A DNA stretch of 64,000 bases from Mugil cephalus (Eukaryota; Chordata; Actinopteri; Mugiliformes; Mugilidae): contig NC_061772.1 in assembly GCF_022458985.1 (NCBI RefSeq), forward strand, positions 27,339,501 through 27,403,500, in the 5' to 3' direction. A program made the position numbers and the translations under genes. How positions within the stretch are numbered: the first letter of the stretch is position 1; the number at the start of each line of letters is the position of its first letter. Shown here piece after piece: positions 24,798 through 37,714 of this stretch. The notes beneath the pieces were generated by a model. It was not told the DNA's origin, did not search any database, and was given only the letters and a program-made list of their open reading frames with translations.

Positions 24798-24895
24798 GGT
24801 TCCCCCCGACATGTGTGAGAGCGTCGTGTGTCGCAGGTAAACAGGCTCACCGAGGAACTGAGCCGCCGCAGTTCTTTGGTTCCGGGGAACAAACA
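24797..24895. promoter_or_regulatory. bidirectional promoter of mphosph10 and mcee
   Basis: The two start codons face away from each other with only 97 bp between them. The interval is moderately GC-rich (gagccgccgcag) and TATA-less. The mcee start sits in aacatggcg, a YY1-like motif (AANATGGCG). Human MCEE and MPHOSPH10 are also head-to-head neighbours, so the arrangement is ancient in vertebrates. The transcription starts of the two genes probably overlap or nearly touch. Confidence 0.7.
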
Positions 24896-27298
24896 TGGCG
24901 TCGTCCGCGCTGAAGGTTGCAGGTTTGTTTGTGTCAATAATTATCTAACTATTAAATACAAGCTGCGGTGAGTTATAAGAACAATATTCGGCCTCTTATT
25001 TCACATCGAACGACACGCAGCACTGGCCTGCAGAGTCTTTGAACGTAACACAAGAATGTTCACGTTACATTAGGAGTTTGTGTCACTGTTGTGTTTGTGT
25101 ACATGGAGCTTCTTGCTTTTTTTGTTTGACACGTGACAGGATTCAGTTTTTTTTTTCATATGAGGACATACAAAGATCATTTTACTGAATGCCGTTTAAT
25201 TTGATTCCAGTTATAGTGAGCAAATATACCGATGTTTTCTTTTCATAATGGTGCAAACTCATAACTTTTGGAGTATTTCATTAAAAATTCAACCAAGTGA
25301 ATGTGAATCAGTCATTAAATTCATTCTGTGCAGCCAAACACTGTTCACCTCCACATTTTCTTACCCATTAGATATTCGACCGGATCCCTGATAGCCAGGA
25401 AATATGTGTAAAATTAATTCATGCTGCATTTAAGTGTCCATTTGTTGGAGTGGTAAACTGTAAAAATGAAGTGAGTTTGAATTTGATCATGGATCTCGCT
25501 ACAACTCTTCTCTCCACATGTATTTCATTTCTTCAGTGGCCGCATCTCCAGATGTTCTCGAGTCCTTCTACCGAGGGCACATTCAACCACGGCGTCCCTC
25601 CGTCAGGTCGTTCCCGGGTCCCTGTGGAAGCTGGGAAGGCTCAACCACATCGCCATCGCGGTCCCAGACATGGAGAAGGCCACGGCTCTGTACCGGGACG
25701 TCCTGGGCGCCACGGTGAGCGCCAAGGTGCCCCTGCCCGAGCACGGCGTCTACACGGTGTTTGTGGAGCTCGGAAACACTAAACTGGAGCTGCTCCACCC
25801 TCTGGGGGAGAAGAGTCCCATCTCCGGCTTCTTGCAGAAGAACAAGTCTGGAGGGATGCACCACATTTGCATAGAGGTGAGAAGTTGCTGAGAAGTCTCA
25901 ACAACAATGACTGCGCAAAACATTTAAAGATGGCTTCTCTCCAGACACGTGTGCACGTAAACCAGCTTTCATAATAGAACTCGGTGACATTCTGAAATAT
26001 GAGGAAATGCACAGGTGTTGGATCACAGGTGTTTGTGTAAATATGAATTTAATAAAAGACAGAATAAATAAAAATAACAGGACATTTATGCAACAAACTG
26101 CACTTAATCCTAAAGATTCTCTTAAATTGAAGACTTCACAGGTTCACCACTGCAAACACCTTTTAGTTTAGCAACTATTTACCACACATGAAGTCTTGGA
26201 AACTTCCACAAGGTGCCACAAGAGGGGGCTGTTCACATGCACTGTTTTTTCTGAAAGCATTTGGTTTTCTAAGTATTTTTACATATTAAAGAAGTTGACA
26301 ACAGCCACTAGCAGAGACGCTGTCATTGTTGCACTTAAAACCCAACACAACATGTTGCTGGGTTCCACTTAAATGAAAATACACCTGTCACCTAAAGATG
26401 ACTCAGGCCTCTTATTATCAGCTTTGGACATGAGTTGTAGTTGCCTGCACACCAGCCGACCAGCCGCAGTGTTACAGCCTTCAACTTGTGAAGTGATGTG
26501 AAGGATTTTCACACAGTGTAATGTTGTCGTTGTTTTTCTGGGGAACCTGGAATTTATGAGAATGCTGCTTTCATACGTTCCACAAACCAAACTCTGTTGC
26601 AGACCAAAGGGGGTGTCGGACCTCTGATGTACATGCACCCGACCCTTCACTTGACCTAAGAGGAAATGTGATTCATCAGACCAGGCTTCCTTCTTACATT
26701 GCTCCATGATCTAGTGAAGTGATTCACCGTGTGATCTTATACTTTCCTGTGGAGCTATGGTTGCTCATCTGTTAAGGTCCAACCTGCAGCAGGGAGTGTG
26801 TACACTGCAAAAAAGGAATTTTTTGAGAAGAAAAAATCCTTGTATCAAAGAAATACATCTTATATTTTTGGTTCGGAAACATATTTGTGCTTATTTTAAG
26901 AATTTTTGTCAAGCAAAAACAGCTTAACTCATTGGCAGATTTTTCCTTAATACAAAATGATTTGATTGAATATAAGAATATTTTGCTTCTTTCTAGTAAT
27001 GGATCACAAACTTGACTGGGTCTGCCTCGGATGCTCGTCCTATGGCATCGAGAACAAATTGACCAGGTGGTCATAACGTTATGGCCGATCAGGTGTGCAG
27101 CAGACCAACTTGGAAGAGCTGACAAAGTTTTCCTCTGTGCTGCAGGTCGACGACATTAACGCAGCGATCGCCGACCTGAAGGCGAAGAACATCAGGACTC
27201 TGTCGGCGGAGCCGCGGATCGGTGCTCACGGGAAGCCGGTCATGTTCCTCCACCCTAAAGACTGTGACGGCGTCCTGGTGGAGCTCGAAGAAGCGTGA
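24895..27298 (+). CDS. mcee: methylmalonyl-CoA epimerase, mitochondrial
   Basis: Three exons: about 24895-24926, 25537-25876, 27146-27298; 174 residues with this model (human 176). It interconverts (2R)- and (2S)-methylmalonyl-CoA between propionyl-CoA carboxylase and the mutase in the mitochondrial matrix. The N-terminus (MASSALKVA, then RISRCSRVLLPRAHST) is basic and Ser-rich, a plausible transit peptide. The VOC-fold body is well conserved: GRLNHIAIAVPDMEKA, VPLPEHGVYTVFVELGNTK, ELLHPLGEKSPISGFLQKNK, GGMHHICIEV, IGAHGKPVMFLHPKDCDGV, ending LVELEEA. The known metal ligands (His in LNHIA, His in MHHIC, Glu in VELE) are present. The exon 1 donor is uncertain: ends at 24926 or 24932 both join exon 2 in frame, while the better-looking cag/gtttgt at 24922 does not. 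Confidence 0.95.
26375..27098. mobile_element. Tc1/mariner-like fragment split by an hAT-like MITE, mcee intron 2
   Basis: 26375-26797 holds the inner part of a Tc1-like element (gtgattcatcagaccaggct; cttacattgctccatgat). 27001-27098 holds its end (gtggtcataacgttatggcc gatca). About 26798-27000 is a separate AT-rich block beginning cactgcaaaaaagg and containing ttaactcattggcagatttt, which I recognise as a common fish hAT-type MITE. The outer element is decayed and has no usable ORF. The right end lies about 45 nt before the exon 3 acceptor. Confidence 0.55.
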
Positions 27299-27454
27299 AC
27301 ACCGTCGGGTCCATTCACATTTACTGTATGAATTCCAATAGTTTGATAATCACAGCGACGACTGTTGTTGTTGTAGCAGTTCTCGTTTTGGATGCGTTTG
27401 TTCCTCAGCGCTGATCTCGACTTTCCTGTTTAGTTTGGGAGGAAATTACAGTTT

Positions 27455-27455
<1 letters not shown>

Positions 27456-27488
<33 letters not shown>

Positions 27489-27510
27489 TGTGTGTGTGTG
27501 TGTGTGTGTT
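27456..27510 (+). repeat. (TG)n microsatellite in the mcee 3' UTR
   Basis: tg repeats with one gag interruption, about 160 nt after the mcee stop. Confidence 0.85.
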
Positions 27511-27677
27511 GGACAGTTTCCATAAAGTGCCAATGAACGATTGGTGATTCTTCGATTGATCTGTTCGCCTCCGTGGTACGACACAGGACATAGAAGATAC
27601 AGGAAGAAACAGATCTCACTTTCATGTGGATGAACTTTATGTAAAACCAGAAACAGCTTTTGAAGTGAGAAACGTTA

Positions 27678-27731
27678 AATAAAGTCAAACAAGTCTGCAT
27701 GTTTTTTGTATTATTTGAAGAGTTTAATAAA
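27678..27731 (+). terminator. mcee: two poly(A) signals of mcee
   Basis: AATAAA at 27678-27683 and again at 27726-27731, about 380 and 430 nt after the stop. Confidence 0.6.
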
Positions 27732-27751
27732 GCCTACTGACGTTATAATTA

Positions 27752-27950
27752 CATACACCAGTCAGCCACAACATTATGACCACTGACAGGAGAAGTAAAT
27801 AACATCGAACCATTTAGTGATAATTCAGTTTTCTGCTGGGAAACGTTTGGACCTGTCATTCATTCATGTGGACATGTAGCATCCACCTAGACCAGACCCC
27901 ATAATGTCATCATGTTCTGCCTCATTGGCACTGATACTGTCTCTTGAGAA
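27752..27950 (+). repeat. Tc1/mariner-like terminal repeat
   Basis: Starts acaccagtcagccacaacat then tatgaccactgacaggagaa and continues gctgggaaacgtttggacct. Same family as 1068, 3618 and 56930. It begins about 20 nt after the second mcee poly(A) signal. Confidence 0.6.
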
Positions 27951-28307
27951 TATTTACATCCAAATAGTTGGAAAAAGTTCAAGACCAGTTTGTCAGTGGC
28001 TCAAAAGTAATTTGTTTGTTCTCTTCAGATTAGGACGATTATCATTAAGTAATTGTCCTCAGGGTCAAATCTGACCCGTCTTCGAATGTTTTTACGTCAC
28101 ACATTTTATATTAACGTTTGCCGAAGTTGGCTAAATAATCTGTTATATTTCATAAGTTTTATAAATAGTCAAACAAACAACTGGAGGACAAAAGACGCAT
28201 GATCCAAGACAAGCAAGACAATACGAATGTAGATATATTTTGATGAACAGCTAAAATAACTAGAAAATAAATGAATAAATGTGTAAATGTCCAAACATAC
28301 TCTCTTG

Positions 28308-28567
28308 CCAAAACATTAGGTACACTAGTGAAAGCAAATTCTAATTTAACCGTTCAGTACAACATCCTCAAGCTTCACGACTGTTTAGTTTATGTTGAAA
28401 CAGATTAAACTGAAGTAAACACTAAAGTGTCTCTGTTGTTCATCTGAATCCACTGACTCAGTTGCACAGTTGAATCATCAGCTGTTACACAAATTCTGCG
28501 AAGCTTCGTTAGTTAGTGCAGGACTGTTGCATCAGCTAGTGTGTCTAATGAACTGGTAAATGAGTAT
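28308..28567. repeat. degenerate TIR element
   Basis: Left end ccaaaacattaggtacacta; right end tgtctaatgaactggtaaat. The ends resemble the tgtacctaataaagtgg terminus of the Tc1-like element at 36805-37712 in inverted order. The interior is AT-rich and non-coding. Confidence 0.4.
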
Positions 28568-29219
28568 AAACCCTATTCTGGCTCATTTTTATTTATCTAT
28601 GTATGTATTTTGAATCTTGATACTTTTAGATCACCACCAGAGGGAGCACAATTTAACACAAAACACTGAACAGTACATAATTACAAAAGAAAGGAAACCT
28701 CCATGACTCAGACTCAAACGAGCCAGAAATCTCCCTGATTACTCTTTCATGACTCTCAGGAAAATAAAATCAATCTACATCCATGTTGTAAGTTTGAAAC
28801 AAATCATTACAATCCTGACCCACACATGAGTAGAGTGTATACTTTTTTTTTTTAAAAGACCACAGAGTCTGGAAAGTCCCGTAATTATGTCCTGCACATT
28901 CAGATAAACACAGTGATTATTTTCCTGCTGAAACTACCAAAAAACTGTTGCTCAGTTTGACCTAAAGACCAACCATTTATTTTTGACCTCTAATAACGAG
29001 ATTAGGGGATTTCTCTGAGGCCTGTTATTGTGTCTTAAATTAAATGTTACTCTGGTAGGTGACAGGTGACACTGAGAAGCTTCACGTCTCAGCGCTGGCG
29101 CCCCCCAGGGGTGGATCAGCTGGTCCTCTGGTGCAGTCTGAACCAGCTGGAGCTAAACCTACCCCTCCCTATCAGGACCATTATCACAATAACTCTTCAT
29201 TAAGTGCATATTCTCCTGA

Positions 29220-29825
29220 AACCCGAGCTTTTATTTGCTACGCATTTTTCCAAGGTATTTGGGATTAGTGAGTGACTGAGTAGTATAAAAACTAAGCATC
29301 ATCTTTCAACAGGAAGTAGTCTTTAAATATCCTCATAAGTGGACGCTAAACCCTCCCAGACAAATTAAATGGGAACAGGCTTTTGCAGAGCCACTAGGAC
29401 TTTGTTCCACACAGTATAAAAGGTTTATATCCATTATAATAAAGTCATCAACAATGTGTGACAAATTATAAAACAATTTAATACCTGAACAAACGAGTAC
29501 TTGCTAATTAGCGATGTTGTAGCTCGTTGCTGTTTATAAAATTTATTAAATTTGCGTTTCGCATCAAAAACTAGAAACGTTACAACCATAAATAAGTTTC
29601 TACTGTAAAATGTTGAGGTTTTGTACCTCATCTACCTGTTGGATCAATGTGATTAAATGTACATTGTCATGTTTTTACACTAACTAGCGTATGCTACCAC
29701 TACATGGCAGACTAAAGCGTCCACTAATGAGGACAATGGGTTTAAATAAAGCAGAATAAAACCTAAAACTTAATGTCTCCATATGAGGACACAGGGTCTG
29801 TTCAAGTTCTTTGTATATACACTGT
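29220..29825 (-). repeat. dispersed repeat, copy A (inverted relative to 34200)
   Basis: Reads tttccaaggtatttgggatt near its left end and tgtctccatatgaggacaca near its right end. Both are reverse complements of blocks in 34200-34560. The two copies therefore flank fth1 in opposite orientation. Confidence 0.55.
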
Positions 29826-30137
29826 ATCTGCTTCTGCCCTTTATTCTTTTATTCTGGAGGTCTGATTTATGTTCTATTCTTTTTACACTTTATTTTTTAC
29901 GCTTATTTAAGTGTTTTGTCGTGAACCATTGAGCACAATTGGCCAATAAAGCTGATTCTGATTCTTTTAAGTTTCAACCTAACGCACAGTTGTGTTTTCT
30001 CTCAACTAAGGGAAGTGAAACAGATCGTTGAAATGTTCTACTATTTAACAAATGAACAAGATCACACACACACACACACACACACAAAAAAATAAATAAA
30101 TGAATAAACAATACCATTCAGAATCCAGAGGGTTTGG

Positions 30138-30143
30138 TTTATT
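30138..30143 (-). terminator. fth1: poly(A) signal of fth1
   Basis: tttatt on plus (AATAAA on minus), 245 nt beyond the stop. Confidence 0.7.
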
Positions 30144-30387
30144 TGGTGTGATTAACAACTCCTGGCATTAAGCACGTAAAATATGTAGAAGTGCGTATAG
30201 CTGATAAAATAAGAGTGAGGAGTGGGAGCTAAATGTAACAACTCACATGGGGTTATAGAGCTGACATGAGAAGAAGTTTCGATTTCTAGCTGGTGTCATG
30301 CAGGTGGCTTAACGTTCCAGACACACACCTGGAAGCAACATACAAATATACACATATATAGAAGCTGCAAGTGTGATCTGGAGGGAT

Positions 30388-32181
<1,794 letters not shown>

Positions 32182-32877
32182 TTATAGTTTAACTGAGACA
32201 TGATGCTGATATATTTGGATTTTCAATGACAGGCTGGAAAAAAAAAACACATGGTTGTCACATGAAGCTGTAGTAAAACTAATGTAATGATTAAAGAATC
32301 ATCTGGTTCTTTTTATTGTACCTGTTTAAACACAAGGATTTTGTATCAGAGCATGACATATAAAAAAAAACAGATCACATGATTTTATTGCGGGAAATGA
32401 ATCTAAAAATAAGATGAAATCGATTGGCTCATGTAACATCTGGGCTATTGTATTTCACACTGCACTCTGTTATCTCCTGAATCATTATGACCAGGCTTGG
32501 TAGAAATACATTTAAAGGAGTGTTTTTGTCAGGAAAATTAAAAGAAATCCCCAAATACAACTCCAAAAGTGGTTCTCCAGGTTTACACAACGTTGGCACA
32601 TTACGCGTGGGTTTAAGCTAAGATTTATTACAGTGTTCCTAAATAAAGTACAGCTATTTTTGTTGTTGTTGTTTTTTTTATGTAAACATCTCACTAAGGC
32701 TGTTTCTACTTGTGTGCCAGGCCTGGCGCAGAGAGGATTGCGCAGATGATGCAGCGCCAACTGTGCCAAGGCCACATTGGCGCAGTTGACGGCCAAGTGA
32801 TAAACAAAATAGGTCACACAAAACTGGCTGTCGTTGTCAATCTACGACGAAAGAGAACTATAAAAATTTGCTCTTAC

Positions 32878-33175
32878 CTTTTTGATCGTGGTAGATCTTC
32901 CGAGGAGGGCGAGGATGTCCGAGATGTGAGCAAAACAAACAGTTAGCTTAGAGGCTAAACGTGTCTTTAAGGATAACTCAGCGAGCTGAAGTTTAAATGA
33001 AGTAAAAAGTTCGCGTTGGTGTTGCGGTTGGATAGTCTGAGCGATCGAAGAGACCGAAGCGTTGGGGAGACAGCTGAAAGGTTGCCGTTCAAGCACTGTT
33101 GAAGCAGGTAACCTTCACCGTCCGCTAGCGATAAGAAACACCGTGTGACTACTCGCCTTCGACTGCGACACATAA
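32878..33175 (-). other. fth1: non-coding first exon of fth1
   Basis: Ends with an AAG/gtaaga donor at 32878. The second exon starts at 32170 after tgtgtttcag, four bases before the ATG. The exon contains the IRE. Its 5' limit is inferred from the IRE position and is not seen directly. Confidence 0.7.
33080..33113 (-). promoter_or_regulatory. fth1: iron-responsive element in the fth1 5' UTR
   Basis: On the minus strand the core reads cctgcttcaacagtgcttga: the CAGTGC apical loop, the bulged C of the tgCttcaa arm, and complementary lower arms ggtt and caacc. This matches the ferritin IRE bound by IRP1/IRP2, which blocks translation when iron is low. It lies near the predicted cap site, as IRE function requires. 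It is on a different exon from the start codon, about 0.9 kb away in genomic DNA. Confidence 0.95.
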
Positions 33176-33189
33176 ACAGTTAGTATGGG

Positions 33190-33245
33190 CAGTGACGTCA
33201 GAGCCAGGAAGAGGGAGGAGCTTTGAGCATGCGCAGTGCGACCAC
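33190..33245 (-). promoter_or_regulatory. fth1: fth1 promoter elements
   Basis: A perfect CRE, TGACGTCA, at 33193-33200 and an NRF1-like GCATGCGCAG at 33227-33236, in a GC-richer stretch just upstream of the first exon. No TATA box is clear. Confidence 0.5.
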
Positions 33246-33249
33246 ATTG

Positions 33250-36200
33250 AGCAAGCACGTTACTCACGTACGGGTTGACGGTAGATCACGTGGTACACCA
33301 ACATTTTTCTTTTCCCCGTTCTGCTTGTGTTTTTGGTTGTCAGTCGTGATGGGAAGCTCGTCTTTTTTTCTGAAAGTCTGCTCTTTTGTGGCTAAAAGCT
33401 CCCAAAGAGAAGTATCTTTTAACGCCCAACACAGCAAATACATATGTTATTCAGTTATTCAGTTACAAATGCGTTCTTACTTTTGTTTAATATTTCAGTA
33501 AAACTTGAACTGTGTAAAAAAAATAAAAAAAAGAACAAAACATGGAAATGAAATCCACATAAGCAAAAACAGAACTAAATAAATGTCCTTTGTGAATATT
33601 GGGATTGAGAAAAATGTGATGCCTCAGCTTTGACAGGATGATGTGATTTCTTCTCTCCAGTGAAAGAAGCTTTAGTATTTCCGGCCACTTCTCCATTTCT
33701 TCTCCATTTCTGCATTTTTGTTAAATACTTATTAATCACTCAGTCAGCCACAGTGTCTGTCCCACTCTTTGCCTTCACATAATGGTCAAAAATAGTGCGG
33801 AGCTGACTCTCGCTTGTTGGGAATCGGCTCTTGTGATTCACTGGGATTGGCTCTTTTAAGCGTGACACATCACTAGTTGGCAGACCTACATTTTTGCCTA
33901 AGCATTTAAGCTCCTGTTACCTTCAAATTTTTATTAAACTCAAGTTTACGTGTCAGATACTTAAATAGTTCTTTAAATAACACCACATATACATCCAGAA
34001 TACCTGTTATGCGACTATGGAGGTGCTCCTGAACCCATGGCATGATAGGTTAGGGCCCAAAAGCTAAAAAAAAAACACAACAAATGTGCGTCAAATTATA
34101 TTTGATATTTCTTATATGTTTTAAACAAAGAGCCCAGGGTCAAACTGACTCCAAGGAATGTACAAACATGGGAACAGGACGCTGTAAACATATCACATAA
34201 ACTGAGACCATACGTCCTCATATGGGGACAGTATGGGGACATTAACTTTTAGGTTTGTGGCAGCTAATTCTGTTTCATTGAAACATTTATCCTCATGGCG
34301 AGATAATAGTTGGTGTAAAAACACAACAGCGACCTCATTCTGCAGCCGATCACGTGAAAAAAGTGCAAGTGTTTGAGGAAATTGTAAATTTATTATTTGC
34401 AGTTCTGTCTGACAGCCATGTTCAGTTTTATATTTTTTCCAAGACCTACTTCCTGATCAAAGATGATGATTAGTTTTTATAGTTCTTAGCTCCTGCTGAT
34501 CCCAAATACCTTGAAGAAATTAAAAAAATGCATAGCAAACTCAATCTCACGTCTAAGGAGGCTAATGTTGTGTTGAAAATATGAATAATCACATATTTAC
34601 AGATGTTAAATGTGACCCCAAACATAATAGGACGGTAAATAAGATCTTTTTTTTAAATTTACTTTCTTGTTTTGTTATTTAGCCCACAGTTAGAGTTACT
34701 TAAAGTAGCAGCCGGCTAACATTTGTCATTTAAAACTTTGTTCAGGACATTTAATCCAACATAAAGTCAAAGCAGGTCCACCTCAGCCAGCGTTAAACTT
34801 TAAAATGTGTCATTTAAATAAACTGAATAATATAAGGTAAGTAGGTCACATGACACTGAAAAGAGGGCAATGATTGAAATGATTCATTTTATTGGTGATA
34901 TTTGCCGGTAAGTAATTTAGTTAAGGAAGAGTTATCTTTTAGGCCACGTGTCCAAAGTCTAGACTGTAGTTGTAGAAACGTTTATGTTTCATTTATGTGC
35001 TCAGCTGCTGTGACCAAGTCATTTCCCTCATGGATCATTAAAGTCTGTATAAGTCTAAGTCTAGTTTTACCTTTTAACTTTTAATTGATCATGATGATGT
35101 GTTGTACATGAGTGTCTCTGCTCGCTGTCTCCTGGATAACGTGAATCATGGGTTTATCACAAAGACGTAGATCTCTTACTCACCATTCTGTCTTATATTC
35201 AAAAGTGAGCAGGTCTGCTTTATGTGCACATCGCCTTAGTCACTTTTATTTACAAATCCATACTTGGCGCATCTCCTACGAATTTATCTTCTCTCTTAAA
35301 TTTGAAATGTGGAAAAAATAAAGACTCCGCTCTAAGTGTATAACAACATGGAACAACCTCCAGTTTACAATCTCAAACTTTAAAACTTAGTATGCCTGAA
35401 CGAGTTTAAAGGAATAATAATAATAATAATGGTGAAATCTGCTGAGTCTTGTTTGTCTATGTGCACATGCTTTATTTGAGCTTTTCTTTTCGGTTTTTGT
35501 GTTATTTCCTATTGAAGCTGTGCTGTTACCACTCTTGGCCAGGTCTCCATTGTAAAAGAGGTATTTGATCTCAATGGGACAAACTGCCACCTTAATTTAG
35601 ATTAGCTTTACTTTACGTGTCTTTTTTTTGGTTGTTTTTCCATATATTATGTGTATCGCAGGCCACACGTCACTGAAAATAGAATAGAAAAACCTTTATT
35701 TGTGCCACAGTTTGGGAAAACTAACAAGAATAAAGAGTGGACGGTGTAAAAGATAAATAATAAGATAAACAAATAGAATAGAATAAACATTACACAAGTA
35801 TTGGCATACATACAAAAAGTAATGAATTGCAACAAAAAGTAATTTGATTGCCACAAAACTTATTGAATGCCAAGTCTGACGTATTGAATTGCAAACAAAT
35901 AGCGACGGCCAGATATTGCTGAATAAAGCTGAATCTTGAAACTCAGTGGTGCCCGTAAACAAGCTCATTTATTTATTTATTTTTAGAGCAGCAAAGTGAG
36001 AAGACGTTTCTATTTATTAATGAACTAGAGGTGAGGACTAACAGAGTCTGGATCACGCACATATTTGCTGACTCAGCTTTGAACACGAGACGTGACTCAG
36101 CTCTGTGTTCTTTTTTTTTTCCAACTTGACATTAGCAAATTTAAAAAGTTGTCCAGATTAAGCAACGGCCATGTGGTCACACGCCAGAAGATGACGAACT

Positions 36201-36715
36201 GTCCTCTCGAGGTACATGACATGACTAAATAAAATTTCCTGGTGTAAGCTTGCTCTGTCATTTGAGGAACTTGCCCTAAAGCCTCAAGTTCAACTGTGAA
36301 ACAGTGACGAACGGATGACGGCTATAGGACAAGCGAAGCTTCTTCTTCTTTTTTTTTTTTTTTTGTAAATCAAATATTATGTTGAAACACAAACCAGTGC
36401 AAATTCTAGTCTTATGTGATTGCAATTTTAGACTTTCACAGACTTTACTCATCCACAAGGGAAATTACTCAGTCACATTAGCTCAGTTGCACATGAAAAA
36501 ACAAAACAATCTTCTTATCATACATATTTCTTTATATATTTATTAGACTCTGGATTCACAACATGCAATAATTTCCGGCTGTGCAATAACCTAATATTCA
36601 ATGTTATTATAGAGCAACAACTCAGAACACATGTTCATTTACACTTGTACATAGTTTTATATTTATATTTTATATTTTGTACATTGATACGTGTATTCTA
36701 CTTATTCTACATATT
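33250..36715. other. repeat-rich spacer upstream of fth1
   Basis: Contains the second inverted dispersed repeat (34200-34560), LINE-like tails at about 34950-35070 (catggatcattaaagtctgt) and 35690-35945 (ctgaataaagctgaatcttg), a TTTA tract near 35970 and T/A runs near 36110 and 36350. No ORF here shows a recognisable family signature. Confidence 0.5.
34200..34560 (+). repeat. dispersed repeat, copy B
   Basis: Has tacgtcctcatatggggaca, acattaacttttaggtttgt and gatcccaaataccttgaaga, the reverse complement of copy A at 29220-29825. Confidence 0.55.
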
Positions 36716-36804
36716 CTTATTGCTTACGTTGCTTTTTTTCTGAACACTGGTACACTGGTAGGTGCTGCTGGCACAAAAAATTGCAAAAAATTGCAAAAAA
36801 TCTA

Positions 36805-37712
36805 TGATGAGAATCTCCCGTTCCACCACATCCTAAAGGTTCCTCTATTGGATTGAGATCTGGTGACTCTGGAGGCCACTGGAGTTCATTCAACTCATTG
36901 TCATGTTCCAGAAACCAGTTTGAGATGATATGAGCTTTTGTGACATGGTGCATTATCCTGCTGGAAGTAGCCGTCAGAAGATGGTCCACTGTGGTTATAA
37001 AGGGATGGACATGGTCAGCAACAATACTCAGGGAGGCTGTGGCATTTAAACCATGCTCAGTTTGTACTAAGGGGCCCAAAGTGAGCCAAGAAAATATCCC
37101 CCACACACAATTACACCACCACCAGCAGCCTGAACCGCTTATACAAGGCAGGATGGATCCATGCTTTCATGTTGTTTACGCCAAATTCTGACCCTATAAT
37201 CGAGACTTGTCAGACCAGGCAACGTTTTTCTAATCTTCTATTGTCCAGTGTTGTTGAGCCTGTGTGAACTGTCTCAGTTTCCTGTTCTTAGCTGACAGGA
37301 GTGGCCCCCGCTGTGGTCTTCTGCTGCTGTAGCCCATCTTCTTCAAGGTTGGGTGTTGTGCGTTCAGAGATGGTATTCTGCATTTCTTGGTTGGAACCAG
37401 TGGTTATTTGAGTTACTGTTGCCTTTCTATCATCTCCAACCAGTCTGCCCATTCTCCTCTGACCTCTCACATCAACAAGACATTTTCATCCACACAAATG
37501 CCGCTTACTGGATATTTTCTCTGTCCGGCACTGACAACCATATCACATTCAAAGTCACTTAAATCCTCTTTCTTCCCCATTCTAATGCTCGGTCTGAACT
37601 TCAGCAAGTTGTCTCGATCACCTCTACATGACCAAATGCATTGAATTGCTTTTAGCTATTTGTGCTAACAAGCAATTGAAAAGGTGTACCTAATAAAGTG
37701 GCAAGTTAGTGT
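36805..37712 (-). mobile_element. Tc1/mariner-like DNA transposon, decayed and missing one end
   Basis: Minus orientation. The 5' terminus is at 37679-37712 (rev. of aggtgtacctaataaagtgg). Coding remnants read, in order, QRRMGRLVGDDRKATVTQIT, MWGIFSWLTLGPLV, IISNWFLEHDNELNELQWPP and then SPDLNPIEE, the conserved block near the last acidic residue of Tc1/IS630-type DDE transposases. The residue run before IISNW no longer matches the expected QQDNAPCH stretch, and the frame is broken in several places, so the copy is dead. The transposase 3' end and the second inverted repeat are absent: similarity stops near 36805. Confidence 0.8.
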
Positions 37713-37714
37713 AT

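Larger units (their letters stand above)
27951..30125. other. spacer between mcee and fth1
   Basis: Repeat-dominated: the degenerate TIR element at 28308-28567, a dispersed repeat at 29220-29825, a LINE 3' tail at 29835-29965 (ggccaataaagctgattctg) and a (CA)n tract at 30065-30086. ORFs here are short and show no family match. No gene is called. Confidence 0.5.

Noticed and set aside
29059-29268. 69-codon ORF in the mcee-fth1 spacer
   Set aside because: Runs into a dispersed repeat at its 3' end and has no recognisable family.
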